DNA of 64,000 nt from contig NZ_JABBGH010000002.1 in assembly GCF_012927305.1 (NCBI RefSeq), positions 620,001 through 684,000 on the forward strand, written 5' to 3'. Positions 9,488-18,023 of the stretch are shown one piece after another; position 1 is the first letter of the stretch, and every line of letters begins with the position of its first letter. A program made the translations under genes and the position numbers. The stretch comes from Hymenobacter polaris (lineage in GTDB: Bacteria > Bacteroidota > Bacteroidia > Cytophagales > Hymenobacteraceae). The notes beneath the pieces are model-generated. The model searched no databases. It worked only from the letters and a program-made list of their open reading frames with translations, and was not told the DNA's origin.

Positions 9488-10747
9488 TCACCAGCGCTCA
9501 AACAGCAGCTGCTGATTCACGTAGTCGATGGTGGTGCGGTACTGGCTGAGCAGCGGGTAGCCCAGCAGCCCTTCGAGCGCTAGGCTGCCCGGCACGCGGC
9601 TCAGGTTACTGACGTCGGCAAACGTGGTGGCCTGGTGCCGGAACGTGAGCTGGCCCCCGGCCAGCGTGAGGCGGGGCACAATGGCCGCGCCGGCCACGCT
9701 GCCCGTGGCGTCGGCCCCGCGCAGCGTCACTTGCTCGCGGTGCCGCAGCCGGCGGGCGAGCGCGGCCGCCGCGGCCGGGTCGAGCAGGTTGGTTTGGGCG
9801 CCGCAGTCGATGCCCAGCTGGTAGGGCCGCCCCTCGATGGTGGCCGTGACCACTGGCAGGTGCCCGCGCAGCCGAAACGGCACCCGCACCCCGGCGCCCG
9901 GCGCGGTGCCGGCGGCCCCCGGCTTTTGCAGCAGCACCCGCCCGGCGCGGTAGTCCAGCGTCAGGGCGTAGTCGCGCAGCAGGTCGTAGCCGATGATGCC
10001 CAGCAGCTTGCCCACCCCCAGGCGCCGTTCCAGGCTGGCCATGTCGAAGGTGGCTACTTCCTCGTTTTGCACCACCAGGCCCTGGCAGGCAAACTGCAGC
10101 AACGCGTAGTGCGCCACGCCCGCCAGGCCACCGTTCACGCCGCGCCCGCCGCGTCCGCCCTGGGCCAAGGCGGCAGTGTCGGTGGCCGCAGGCGCAAACT
10201 CGCGTTGGTTCAGCAGCAGGGCCGGTGCGCCCGAGTCCAGGAAAAACGCGCCCCGGCGGCCGTCTACCTCGGCTTCGACTACCAGCAAGCCATTGACCAC
10301 CTGCGCGGGTATCTCGACCCTAGGGGGCGTGGTGCGGCTGGGGGGCGGCGTAGAGCCCGGCGGCCGCGCGCCCGGGGGCAGCAGGTTGAGCGCCACAAAC
10401 GTGCCGGCGGGCGCCAGCACTACCGAGCCGGCCTGCGCCGTGCCCTGGTGCCAGAGGGCGCACTCGTAGCGGGTGTTGGCGCCCTCGGGCACTTGCCGCA
10501 CCACTTGCAGGCTATCGAGGGGGCCGAGCTGCGGCAGCAGCCGGGCCAGCACCCGGCTGGTGTAGGCGGGCGGCAGCGGGCCCACGCGCGTGGCGGCCGT
10601 GAGGTAGGGCGCCAGCGGCGCCACCCCCGGCTGGTTGATGGCGGCCACCAGCTGGGCCAGGGCCGGCGGGGTGGCCGGGCGGGACTGGCCCAGGGCGCCC
10701 CACCCGCTAGTGGCCACCCATAGCCCGCCGATAAGCAAGGTCCTCAT
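9488..10747 (-). CDS. Exported retropepsin-like aspartyl protease, two domains
   Basis: This 419-residue protein begins with a signal peptide (MRTLLIGGLWVATSGWGALG). It has two retropepsin-type halves. The first carries FFLDSGAPALLL near residue 171. The second carries LGIDCGAQTNLLD near residue 313, where the usual Thr or Ser after Asp is Cys. Each is followed by the expected GIIGYDLL or GLLGYPLL motif, as in bacterial gag-polyprotein-type aspartyl proteases. Such proteins are common in Bacteroidota envelopes and mostly uncharacterised. The DCGA motif could affect catalysis, since the residue after the catalytic Asp normally hydrogen-bonds to it. It seems to be transcribed alone. Confidence 0.8.
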   Translation of the reverse strand: MRTLLIGGLWVATSGWGALGQSRPATPPALAQLVAAINQPGVAPLAPYLTAATRVGPLPPAYTSRVLARLLPQLGPLDSLQVVRQVPEGANTRYECALWHQGTAQAGSVVLAPAGTFVALNLLPPGARPPGSTPPPSRTTPPRVEIPAQVVNGLLVVEAEVDGRRGAFFLDSGAPALLLNQREFAPAATDTAALAQGGRGGRGVNGGLAGVAHYALLQFACQGLVVQNEEVATFDMASLERRLGVGKLLGIIGYDLLRDYALTLDYRAGRVLLQKPGAAGTAPGAGVRVPFRLRGHLPVVTATIEGRPYQLGIDCGAQTNLLDPAAAAALARRLRHREQVTLRGADATGSVAGAAIVPRLTLAGGQLTFRHQATTFADVSNLSRVPGSLALEGLLGYPLLSQYRTTIDYVNQQLLFERW

Positions 10748-11407
10748 ATACGCAGCGAATGTAGCGGGCGGGCCCCTTCCCCGCGCCGCGGCTCGCTTGC
10801 GTCCCTAGGCCTATGCGGTGGGCTAAAGACAGTAGCAAGCCCACGTCGGCTTGGTTTGGAGAAGCTTAGCGCAGCTTCAGGGTCCGGTGCCGCAGGGACA
10901 AGGCGGGCCCCCGCCCGTCGTTGAACGACCAGCGGGGGACTCAGGTAGGCAAAGCACCCCCAGCCCAGGTGCTCGACCTACTGCATCGCTCACCAAACAA
11001 CGCCTTTGGAGCGAGTTGCAGCCGGCGAAAGCTACCGAGGCGAACCCAGCCGCCTGCGAGCACCACGGCGGCGCAGCGCAGCGAGCTGGTGCCGTAAAAC
11101 AGCGTATCGCCCGCCGCCGACACTAGGGCCAGCAAGCAACTTAGCTCGAAAAATAGGCAGCGGCCCCACCTCCCGCCGGCGCGTTGCGCGCAGGCTGTTT
11201 GATAATCAAGTATGTGGCGACGCAACGGCACGCGATTTTGCCCAGGTAGGTGGGGCGCCCAGGGGGTGCAGTGCCGCTTGCAGGAAGCCAGCGCGGCGGC
11301 CAGCCGCAGGCAGGAAAGTGTGAGAGGCTGGGCGCAAAGCGAGGCGGCGACCCGGCCTAGGCGGGTAGCAGGCCGTAATTTTACAACCAGCTATCCGCTA
11401 CCTGCTT
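10748..11407. other. 660-base gap, no gene supported
   Basis: No convincing start, signal peptide or family motif was found on either strand. A minus-strand stretch at about 10970-11160 reads like a hydrophobic protein (LLALVSAAGDTLFYGTSSLR), but it lacks flanking similarity and may be a worn-out gene. The region probably also holds the promoters of the genes on both sides. Confidence 0.4.
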
Positions 11408-12871
11408 ATGAAACTCCTGCTCCTGGCCGCCGCGGCCGCGCTCCTGGCGGCCGCTCCTGCCCCCCGCACCGCGCCGCGCAGCCGCACCTTTCGGCTTACG
11501 TGCCAGGCCACGGTGCCCGCGCCGCCGGCCGGCACCAAGGTGCTGGACTGCTGGCTGCCCGTGCCGCACGACGACAAAAGCCAGGACGTGCGCGAGCTGA
11601 AGATTGAAGCCAGCGGACCCTACCAAATCGAATCCGACCAGTACGGCAACCGCATGCTGCACCTGCGCGCCACGGCCGGCAAGGCGTTTAAGGAAGGTCA
11701 GACCTTCAACCTCGACCACCTTTCGCAGCAGTTGGCCAAGGTGCCCGCCGCGCCCCTAGGGCCGGTAAGCATCACCCTGACGGCCCTGGTGACGCGGCGC
11801 GAGCACCTGAACCTGCGCGCCACCGACGACCACGCCCCCGCCGAGACCGAGGCCCAGGACCCCAACCAGGCCCGCTGGCTGGCGCCCGACCGCCTAGTGC
11901 CGCTCGACTTCAAAATCAAGGCCCTCGCCCAGGAGGTGGTGGATAAGGCCCACGCCACCACGCCGCTGGCCAAGGCCCGCGCCATTTACGAGCACGTGGT
12001 GAGCACCATGACCTACGACAAAACCGGCCAGGGCTGGGGCCGCGGCGACATCTACTACGCCTGCGACGCGCGGCGCGGCAACTGCACCGACTTCCACGCC
12101 GTGTTCATCGGCTACTGCCGGGCGCAGGGCATTCCGGCGCGCTTCAGCATCGGGCTGCCGCTGCCGGCTGGGCGCGGCCAGGGCGAGATAAAGGGCTACC
12201 ACTGCTGGGCCGAGTTCTACACACCCCAAACCGGCTGGGTGCCCGTCGATGCCTCGGAGGCCGCCAAGGACCCGAGCAAGCGCGGCTACTTCTTCGGGGC
12301 GCACGACGAAAACCGCGTCGAGTTCACCCGCGGGCGCGACCTGACGCTAGTGCCCCGCCAGGCCGGCGCGCCGCTCAACTACTTCGTGTATCCGTATGCC
12401 GAGGCCGACGGCCAGCCCCTGGAAGTGGCGCACACCTACACCTTTGCCGATGCCGACAAGCGCACCGGGGCCCTAGGGCCGGCGGCGCAGGGCAAGGCCA
12501 CCCGGCTGGTGTTTGTGTACAACGCCGACTCGGGTCCGCTCAACGGCTTCCAGGATTTGCTGCACAAGACCTTCGCGCCCAGCACCTACGCCTGCGCGCT
12601 GTGCGCCAACACCTATCAGTTCAGCGGCATGCGCCCCGAGTGGAAGCAGGCCGTGGCCAACCTGCCGCTACCCACCGAGTTTCTGCACCGCGACGAGTTT
12701 CGGGCCGCCTACCCCGCCCTGGCGGGCCAGGCGCTGCCCGTCGCCTTCAGCGCCGACGCGACCGGGCAGCTCACGCCTTTCATCAGCTCCCAAGAAATGA
12801 GCACGCTGGATTTGAAGGCGCTGATAGCCACCACGCAGCAGCGGGCCGCGGCGCTGGTAGCAGGCCATTAG
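11408..12871 (+). CDS. Exported transglutaminase-like protein
   Basis: This 487-residue protein begins with a signal peptide (MKLLLLAAAAALLAAAPAPR). A transglutaminase-like core shows the catalytic triad: Cys in RRGNCTDFHAVF near residue 224, His in KGYHCWAEF near 263 and Asp in WVPVDASEA near 279. The N-terminal 170 residues resemble the beta domain that precedes this core in bacterial transglutaminase-like peptidases. The last 130 residues contain CALCANTYQFSG, a possible metal site or disulfide. It probably acts in the periplasm. The reaction could be peptide-bond cleavage or crosslinking. An AraC-type regulator starts 56 bases downstream, but co-regulation is not shown. Confidence 0.85.
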   Translation: MKLLLLAAAAALLAAAPAPRTAPRSRTFRLTCQATVPAPPAGTKVLDCWLPVPHDDKSQDVRELKIEASGPYQIESDQYGNRMLHLRATAGKAFKEGQTFNLDHLSQQLAKVPAAPLGPVSITLTALVTRREHLNLRATDDHAPAETEAQDPNQARWLAPDRLVPLDFKIKALAQEVVDKAHATTPLAKARAIYEHVVSTMTYDKTGQGWGRGDIYYACDARRGNCTDFHAVFIGYCRAQGIPARFSIGLPLPAGRGQGEIKGYHCWAEFYTPQTGWVPVDASEAAKDPSKRGYFFGAHDENRVEFTRGRDLTLVPRQAGAPLNYFVYPYAEADGQPLEVAHTYTFADADKRTGALGPAAQGKATRLVFVYNADSGPLNGFQDLLHKTFAPSTYACALCANTYQFSGMRPEWKQAVANLPLPTEFLHRDEFRAAYPALAGQALPVAFSADATGQLTPFISSQEMSTLDLKALIATTQQRAAALVAGH

Positions 12872-12927
12872 GGTGTGCGCAAGGTGCTGGCTACCTTGCG
12901 GTTGAAACCAACCGCCGAAGCTGCCCC

Positions 12928-13752
12928 ATGTTCGTGCGCTACTACTCGCCGGCCCCGCCGCTGCGGCCCTACGTGCGGCACTACATGGTGGTGCACATCC
13001 GCGCCACCGGCGGGCAGCCGCTGCCCGCGCCCAAGCCCCAGCCGCCGGGCCCGGTGCAGAGCCTCTACTTCTACCCGCGCGATGCGATGCGCACCACCCA
13101 CTATGGGCAGGGGCGCGACATCGGGGTGGGGCGCAGCATTCTGGTGGGGCCGCAGGTGTCGCGAGTCGACTTGCACTTTGCGCCCGACCATCTGGTGGTG
13201 CGCGTGGCCTGCCAGCCCGGGGGCCTGCACCGCCTGCTGGGCGTGCCGGTGCGCGAGCTATACGACTTCGCCCTCGACAGCCGCGCCGTGCTCGGCCCGG
13301 CCCTCGACGAGGTGGCCGACCGCCTGGCCGAAACCACCGACTACCAGCAGATGGTAACCGTAGTAGAAGCCTACCTGCTGCACGCCGCGCGGCGGCTGGC
13401 CGCCCCCACGCGTCCCCTCGACCAGCTGCTGCCGCAGCTACTCAGCGGCTGGGTGGCCCGGCCCGTCGAGCAGCTGGCCCACGAAGTCTGCCTCAGCCCG
13501 CGGCAGTTCGAGCGCCAGTTTGTGGAGCGGGTGGGCATGGGGCCGAAGCTCTACGCCCGCGTAGCCCGCTTCGACCAGGCGTTTCGCCTGAAGGAAGCTT
13601 GCCCGGCGCTGGACTGGCTGGCCGTGGCCCTGCACTGCGGCTACTATGACTACCGCCACCTGGTGCGCGACTTCCGCGAGTTTGCCGGGGCCACGCCGCC
13701 CCAGCTGCTGGCCGCCGAGGCGGCGCACAACTACCTGGTCGGCAAGGCTTAA
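12928..13752 (+). CDS. AraC-family transcriptional regulator
   Basis: This 274-residue protein has a divergent N-terminal sensing domain (MFVRYYSPAPPLRPYVRHYM start, DUF6597-like) and a C-terminal double helix-turn-helix of the AraC/XylS type. The first helix pair is VEQLAHEVCLSPRQFERQF. The second is LDWLAVALHCGYYDYRHLVR, followed by FREFAGATPPQLL. The longer in-frame reading that starts at 12601 overlaps the transglutaminase gene and is not used. Its ligand and targets are unknown. Likely targets are itself or neighbouring genes. Confidence 0.9.
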   Translation: MFVRYYSPAPPLRPYVRHYMVVHIRATGGQPLPAPKPQPPGPVQSLYFYPRDAMRTTHYGQGRDIGVGRSILVGPQVSRVDLHFAPDHLVVRVACQPGGLHRLLGVPVRELYDFALDSRAVLGPALDEVADRLAETTDYQQMVTVVEAYLLHAARRLAAPTRPLDQLLPQLLSGWVARPVEQLAHEVCLSPRQFERQFVERVGMGPKLYARVARFDQAFRLKEACPALDWLAVALHCGYYDYRHLVRDFREFAGATPPQLLAAEAAHNYLVGKA

Positions 13753-13847
13753 AATTCTGTAGCCACTGCAGAAAATGTCGGTTTTTTACTACTTGGCAAG
13801 CGGGCCGCGGGCGGAATTTTGCCGCCGTACCAACTTCTTCGAACCGT

Positions 13848-14375
13848 ATGAAAACGCTTGTTATCAGCGCCTTGGCCGCGCTGCTGGCCCTAGGGCACTC
13901 GGCCGCCGCGCAAAGCCTGCTCACCCTTTCGGCCGCCGACCAAGCCGGCGTGGCGGCTGCCCTCCGGCAGTTTGGGAAAAATCTGAATGACCACCACTTT
14001 GCCGATATGCCGGGCTATGTTACCCCCGACATCAGCTTCGTGAACGTGGTGGGCATGTACTGGCAGGGCGCCGCCGACGTGCAGCGGGCCCACCAGGCCG
14101 TTTTCGACCGCATTTACCAGCACGCGGTGTTCACGCCCGCCGACCCCAGCGCCACCGTTATGCGCGTAGTAGCCCCTGGGGTAGTGCTGATTACGTCGCG
14201 CGTGACGCCCCCCAACCGCTCCGACGTGCCCGCGCCGGCCGGCGGCAGCGCTCGTTCACTATTTTCGACCCTGCTCGTGAAGCGCCAGGGCCGCTGGCTC
14301 ATCACGTTCTGCCAAAACACGCCCGTGGACGAGCAGGCCGCCGCCAGTAACCCAATACGCATGGCGCAGAAGTGA
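13848..14375 (+). CDS. Exported SnoaL/DUF4440-like protein
   Basis: This 175-residue protein has a signal peptide (MKTLVISALAALLALGHSAA). An NTF2-like fold of the SgcJ/EcaC or DUF4440 type follows: alternating helix-strand segments, GVAAALRQFGKNLNDHHFADM near the start and a final VKRQGRWLITFCQNTPV strand. Members of this fold bind small molecules or act as isomerase-like enzymes. No specific function can be read from this one. It ends convergent to the aldo/keto reductase, with a family A hairpin between them. Confidence 0.75.
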   Translation: MKTLVISALAALLALGHSAAAQSLLTLSAADQAGVAAALRQFGKNLNDHHFADMPGYVTPDISFVNVVGMYWQGAADVQRAHQAVFDRIYQHAVFTPADPSATVMRVVAPGVVLITSRVTPPNRSDVPAPAGGSARSLFSTLLVKRQGRWLITFCQNTPVDEQAAASNPIRMAQK

Positions 14376-14405
14376 AATTTTATGGTAATCAATTAATAAT
14401 CAAAA

Positions 14406-14517
14406 AGAACGTCATGCTCATCTGGCGTCCGCTTGCTGAAGCATCTCTACCGAACAACGGCCCTAGGCGGCGCGGTAGAGATGCTTCGGCAAGCGGACGC
14501 CAGATGAGCATGACGTT
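14406..14517. repeat. Long inverted repeat, family A, copy 3
   Basis: The arms carry the shared outer part GTCATGCTCATC and an inner stem TGGCGTCCGCTTGC.GAAGCATCTCTACCG, matched by its complement. The loop holds a CCCTAGG. It sits between convergent genes, 31 and 34 bases from their stops, with T-runs on both strands, as expected for a bidirectional terminator. Confidence 0.95.
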
Positions 14518-14550
14518 TTAGTAGTAGGCTGGAGCTACGCTGGCCACCGG

Positions 14551-15501
14551 CTAGCTGGCTTGCAGCGCCTGCACGTCGTCGGCCGAGAGCTGCACGTCCA
14601 TGGCCTGCACCAGCTCCTGCACCTGCTCGACCTTGGTGGCGCTGGCAATGGGCGCCGTGATGCCGGGGGCCTGCATCAGCCAGGCCAAAGCCACCTGCGC
14701 CTGGCTGATGCCGTGGCGCTCGGCTACGGCATCGAGGGCTTTTAAGATTTGGAATCCCTTGTCGTTCAAGTATTTCTTGCCAATGCCGCCGCCGCGCTGG
14801 CTTTTCTGCAGGTCGGCCTCGCTGCGGTACTTGCCGGTGAGAAAGCCCGAAGCCAGCCCGAAGTACGGAATGACACCAATGCCGCTGGCCTGCACGATAG
14901 GTAAGTCCTCGCGCTCAAAGGTTTCGCGGTCGTAGAGGTTGTACTCGGGCTGCAGGCTTTCGTAGCGGGGCAGGCCGTCTTGGCCGCCCGCGTCGAGGGC
15001 CGCTTGCAGGCGCTCGGGCTTGAAGTTGCTGGCCCCGATGGCGCGGATTTTCCCCTCCTTTAGCAGCTCGGCGTAGGCTTCGAGCGGCTCGGTCACGGGC
15101 AGGCTCTCGTCGTCTTTGTGGCTCTGGTAGAGGTCGATGTAGTCGGTTTGCAGGCGGCGCAGCGAGGCTTCCACGGCTTGCTTGATGTAGGCTTTCGAGA
15201 GCCCTTTCTTGCCCTCGCCTAGGTCCATGCCCACCTTGGTGAAGATAAGCACGTCGTCGCGCCGGCCGCGCTGTTGCAGCCACTTGCCCAGCACGGTTTC
15301 CGACTGCCCGCCGCCCGCGTGGCCGGGCACCCAGGCCGAGTACACGTCGGCCGTGTCGATGACGTTGCCGCCGCCCGCCACAAAGGCGTCGAGCACGGCG
15401 AAGGAAGTTTGCTCGTCGGCCGTCCAGCCAAATACGTTGCCGCCCAGCACGAAGGGGGCGAGGTGCAGGCCCGAGCGGCCTAGTTCACGATGAGGAGCCA
15501 T
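14551..15501 (-). CDS. Aldo/keto reductase
   Basis: This 316-residue protein is a (beta/alpha)8 NAD(P)H-dependent oxidoreductase. Visible motifs are the start LGRSGLHLAPFVLGGNVFGW, the catalytic Asp and Tyr in VIDTADVYSAW, Lys in LIFTKVGM, His in DLYQSHKDD, and the cofactor-binding end near ALAWLMQAPGITAPIASATK. It belongs to the group resembling YajO/Tas-like reductases. It reduces aldehydes or ketones, with substrate unknown. A low-GC palindrome starts 7 bases before its start codon. Confidence 0.92.
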   Translation of the reverse strand: MAPHRELGRSGLHLAPFVLGGNVFGWTADEQTSFAVLDAFVAGGGNVIDTADVYSAWVPGHAGGGQSETVLGKWLQQRGRRDDVLIFTKVGMDLGEGKKGLSKAYIKQAVEASLRRLQTDYIDLYQSHKDDESLPVTEPLEAYAELLKEGKIRAIGASNFKPERLQAALDAGGQDGLPRYESLQPEYNLYDRETFEREDLPIVQASGIGVIPYFGLASGFLTGKYRSEADLQKSQRGGGIGKKYLNDKGFQILKALDAVAERHGISQAQVALAWLMQAPGITAPIASATKVEQVQELVQAMDVQLSADDVQALQAS

Positions 15502-15507
15502 GTTTTT

Positions 15508-15660
15508 TAATGTGGAAATGTGAGAGATGTGAAAATGCCGTTTCGATAAGCCAGTGAGCCTACGGTTGTGTACAACAAGCGGCAGGGGGCATGGTTGCCG
15601 GACTACTGTGTTCGCATTTTCCTACATTTCCATATTCTCCACATCTGCACATTTCTCAAA
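15508..15660. repeat. Imperfect low-GC palindrome (family E)
   Basis: The left arm AATGTGGAAATGTGAGAGATG and right arm elements CATTTTCCTACATTTCC and CCACATCTGCACATTTC are roughly complementary, separated by about 80 bases. It fills the whole gap between the lipoprotein stop (15664) and the aldo/keto reductase start (15501). Confidence 0.6.
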
Positions 15661-15663
15661 TTT

Positions 15664-16614
15664 TCAAGAGTTTACCACCAGCTGCAGGGCTTGCAGCTCC
15701 TGGTTGAGCAGGCGCACGGCCGATTGCAGCTCGTTGAGCAGGTTGGCCCGCAGCGTCAGTTCATCGGCCGAGTAGGTGCCGCCCTCGCCGAAGAGCAGGG
15801 CCGTCAGCTCCTGGCCCTGCTTCGAATCGAGGTGGGCCAGCTGGCCGTAGTGCTGCCAGCGCTGGCGCGCGTTGTGGGCCAGGCTGGTTTGGCCGGCGTT
15901 GCTGAAAGCGGGCGTGCTGAGCATGTACCACACGCTGGGCGGCCAGGTAGCCGAGGTTGGCGCCTCGGCCCACACGTCGGTCAGCAGGTTGCGCGGGTGC
16001 CGAAACTCGACCGTGTGCCCCTGCTGGCGCAGCGTGAGCAGCCCCAGCCCCGCCGCCAGCAGCCCGCCCCCAATGCCAAAAGCGTACTGCCCCGGCTTGC
16101 TGTCGATAACCGTGGTGCCAATGCCGCTGGCCGCCCCCACGCTGATGCCCAGCACGTTGAGGCGCTGGGTGCGGCGGTCGTCGAGGTGCTGCAGGTAGCC
16201 GGCCACCTGGTCGGCGCGCTCGCCCTCGCAGTCCAGCTCGGCCGCCAGGCTGCTCACGGTGCTGCTCACCAGGCTAATTTGGGCCTGGATGCGCTGGCGC
16301 TGGCGCAGCACGGCCAGCTCGGCGGCGGGCTGCTGGCGGCGGGGCTGCGGCCAGCTGGCGGTTTGCTCCAGCGCCAGCAGCTCTTGCAGCAGGGGCAAGA
16401 TACCTACCGCGTTGGCCGTAAGTAGGTTGCGGCGCGGGTAGCGGGCCAGCAGCGCGGGCGTGAGCGCGGCGTCGAAATCGGCCCTAGGGGCAAAGGCCGG
16501 GTTGTAGTGGCTGGGCAGGGGCGGGTCGCAGTAGCCCACCGGCACTTGCAAGCGCGTGGCGGTGGCGCAGCCCCCTAGGGCCAAGAGCAGCGGCAACAGG
16601 TAGCGGTGGCGCAT
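15664..16614 (-). CDS. Hypothetical lipoprotein
   Basis: This 316-residue protein has a lipoprotein signal (MRHRYLLPLLLALGGC), so Cys16 would be lipidated. Later segments are rich in Gln, Ala and Leu, with predicted helical or coiled-coil character (LEQTASWPQPRRQQPAAELA; LNELQSAVRLLNQELQALQ at the C-terminus). A central glycine-rich stretch, KPGQYAFGIGGGLLAAGLG, could be a short hydrophobic helix. I do not recognise the family. The start at 16614 is chosen because it begins the signal peptide. Confidence 0.7.
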   Translation of the reverse strand: MRHRYLLPLLLALGGCATATRLQVPVGYCDPPLPSHYNPAFAPRADFDAALTPALLARYPRRNLLTANAVGILPLLQELLALEQTASWPQPRRQQPAAELAVLRQRQRIQAQISLVSSTVSSLAAELDCEGERADQVAGYLQHLDDRRTQRLNVLGISVGAASGIGTTVIDSKPGQYAFGIGGGLLAAGLGLLTLRQQGHTVEFRHPRNLLTDVWAEAPTSATWPPSVWYMLSTPAFSNAGQTSLAHNARQRWQHYGQLAHLDSKQGQELTALLFGEGGTYSADELTLRANLLNELQSAVRLLNQELQALQLVVNS

Positions 16615-16747
16615 AGGCAAAGATTGGGCTCGCAAGAACGGCACGCTACACGGCTTGCCTGGTGCGTAGGGGTGGGGCTTGCCCTTGCCCGTCGCGGGCG
16701 CCGCCTGGCGGTAATCGAGCAGCGGCGGGCGGGGGTAGGCCCCACCC

Positions 16748-17143
16748 CTACGCCGCCTCGTACAGCTCCAGCGGCAGCCCGTCGGGGTCGCTGAAAAACG
16801 TGAATTGGCGGCCCGTCCACTCATCCACCCGCACGGGCTCGCACGCCACCCCGTGCGCCGCCAGGTGGCGCACGGCGGCCGCGAGGTCGGCCACGGCGAA
16901 GGCCAGGTGGCGCAGGCCCGCGGCCTCGGGCCGGCTGGGGCGCGGCGGGGGGCTCGGGAAGGAAAATAGCTCGATGACGTACTGCTCCCCTAGGGCCAAA
17001 TCGAGCTTGTAGGAGGCGCGCTCGGCCCGGTGCACCTCGCGGATGATTGCCAGCCCCAGTACCTGGGTATAAAAGGCCTTGGACGCGGCGTAGTCGGTGC
17101 AGATAACGGCGATGTGGTGCACGCCTAGCAGGGAGAGGGCCAT
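16748..17143 (-). CDS. VOC-family glyoxalase-like protein
   Basis: This 131-residue protein is a vicinal-oxygen-chelate domain of the GloA2/YaeR type: LLGVHHIAVICTDYAASKAF, FYTQVLGLAII, GLRHLAFAVADL and FSDPDGLPLELYE. Metal ligands appear as His in HHIAV, Glu in YVIELF, His in LRHLAF and Glu in LELYE. It may be a lyase or dioxygenase, with substrate unknown. The upstream in-frame ATG at 17230 would read through a palindrome, so ATG 17143 is used. Confidence 0.88.
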   Translation of the reverse strand: MALSLLGVHHIAVICTDYAASKAFYTQVLGLAIIREVHRAERASYKLDLALGEQYVIELFSFPSPPPRPSRPEAAGLRHLAFAVADLAAAVRHLAAHGVACEPVRVDEWTGRQFTFFSDPDGLPLELYEAA

Positions 17144-17152
17144 GGCGCGAAA

Positions 17153-17243
17153 GTAGCGGTGTACCGTGGACTCTGCGAGTCTGCGCATTTGAACGGCAGG
17201 GGCCAACCCGCGCGGACTCGCAAAGCTCACGGTACACCGCTAC
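17153..17243. repeat. Inverted repeat, family B
   Basis: The arms GTAGCGGTGTACCGTG and CACGGTACACCGCTAC are exact complements. An imperfect inner stem (GACTCTGCGAGTCTGCGC) and a loop follow. It is unrelated in sequence to family A but placed the same way, next to a stop codon, overlapping the end of the nitroreductase gene by 4 bases. Confidence 0.9.
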
Positions 17244-17821
17244 GCTACCCAGCGCACTTTATCCTGCACCGGGCTGCGCTTGCCGGCTGGCGCGGGCACC
17301 CGCACGTAGCCCAGGTTGAAGAAACCCAGCAGCTTATCGGCGGGGCCGAGGCCGAAAAACGCTTTGGCCTCCTCGGTGTACGTGATGCCACCGCTGCTCC
17401 AGAAGCCCCCTAGGCCATAGGCGTGGGCCGAGAGGGCCAGGTTTTGCACCGCGCAGGCCACGGCTTCTACCTCCTCGATTTCGGGCAGGCTAGGGTCGCG
17501 GTGCAGGCCTAGGGCAATAACGTGCGAGCAGCGCAGGGGTAGCTCGCGCAGCTTCTCGTGCTTGCCTTCGTTGAATTTGGGGCCGGCCGTGCGCTGGTAT
17601 AAATCGGCCTGGAAATCGGCCAGCTGCTGCAGGCCCGCACCTGTGAACACGGTGAAGCGCCAGGGCTCGGTGCGCTTGTGGGTGGGGGCGTAGCTGGCGT
17701 TTTCGAGCAGCTGCCAGATGATGTCGTCGGGAATGACTTTGCCAGCTTCAAACTGCGGCACAAACACGCTGCGCCGGGTGCGGATAAGCTCGTTTACCTG
17801 GTCGGGAGAGGGAAGGGACAT
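17240..17821 (-). CDS. Nitroreductase-family protein
   Basis: This 193-residue FMN-dependent nitroreductase-like protein shows ELIRTRRSVFVPQFEAGKVI, the family's RRS FMN-phosphate motif. It also has LENASYAPTHKRTEPWRFTV and, towards the end, AYGLGGFWSSGGITYTEE. It probably reduces nitro compounds or quinones with NAD(P)H. The ATG at 17821 starts the conserved core, and the in-frame extension further upstream is not supported. Confidence 0.9.
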   Translation of the reverse strand: MSLPSPDQVNELIRTRRSVFVPQFEAGKVIPDDIIWQLLENASYAPTHKRTEPWRFTVFTGAGLQQLADFQADLYQRTAGPKFNEGKHEKLRELPLRCSHVIALGLHRDPSLPEIEEVEAVACAVQNLALSAHAYGLGGFWSSGGITYTEEAKAFFGLGPADKLLGFFNLGYVRVPAPAGKRSPVQDKVRWVA

Positions 17822-17849
17822 GGGAAAATTCGGGGATGAGAAGGCGGTC

Positions 17850-17876
17850 CTGCTTCGGCAAGCGGACGCCAGATGA
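17850..17876. repeat. Solo arm of a family A-type repeat
   Basis: TGCTTCGGCAAGCGGACGCC followed by AGATGA matches one arm of family A copy 3. The usual second arm is missing. Instead CTGCTTC is mirrored by GAAGCAG, making a small hairpin. Confidence 0.75.
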
Positions 17877-18023
17877 AGCAGAACGGGTGGTCCTGGCGCT
17901 GCCGCCTTGCAACGCTGGGGCGGCCCTAGGGTCTTTGCTGCCTGCTTAACCAAGCAGACGCGCTTTCCTCACGCAGACTTTACCTGGCTCCCTATTTTTG
18001 AGGCGAACCCATTGCCTTTTTGC

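Noticed and set aside
9635..10723. 362-codon open frame opposite the aspartyl protease gene
   Set aside because: No signal peptide or domain, and the opposite strand encodes a clear protease.
10941..11231. 96-codon minus-strand frame with a hydrophobic stretch
   Set aside because: No family match, no continuity of coding character at either end.
10748..11407. Possible structural RNA such as RNase P or tmRNA
   Set aside because: I looked for conserved core words on both strands and saw none; no convincing long-range pairing.
15568..16425. 285-codon open frame opposite the lipoprotein gene
   Set aside because: Composition of a shadow (Gln, Arg, His, Ala-rich); the minus-strand lipoprotein has a signal peptide and proper start.
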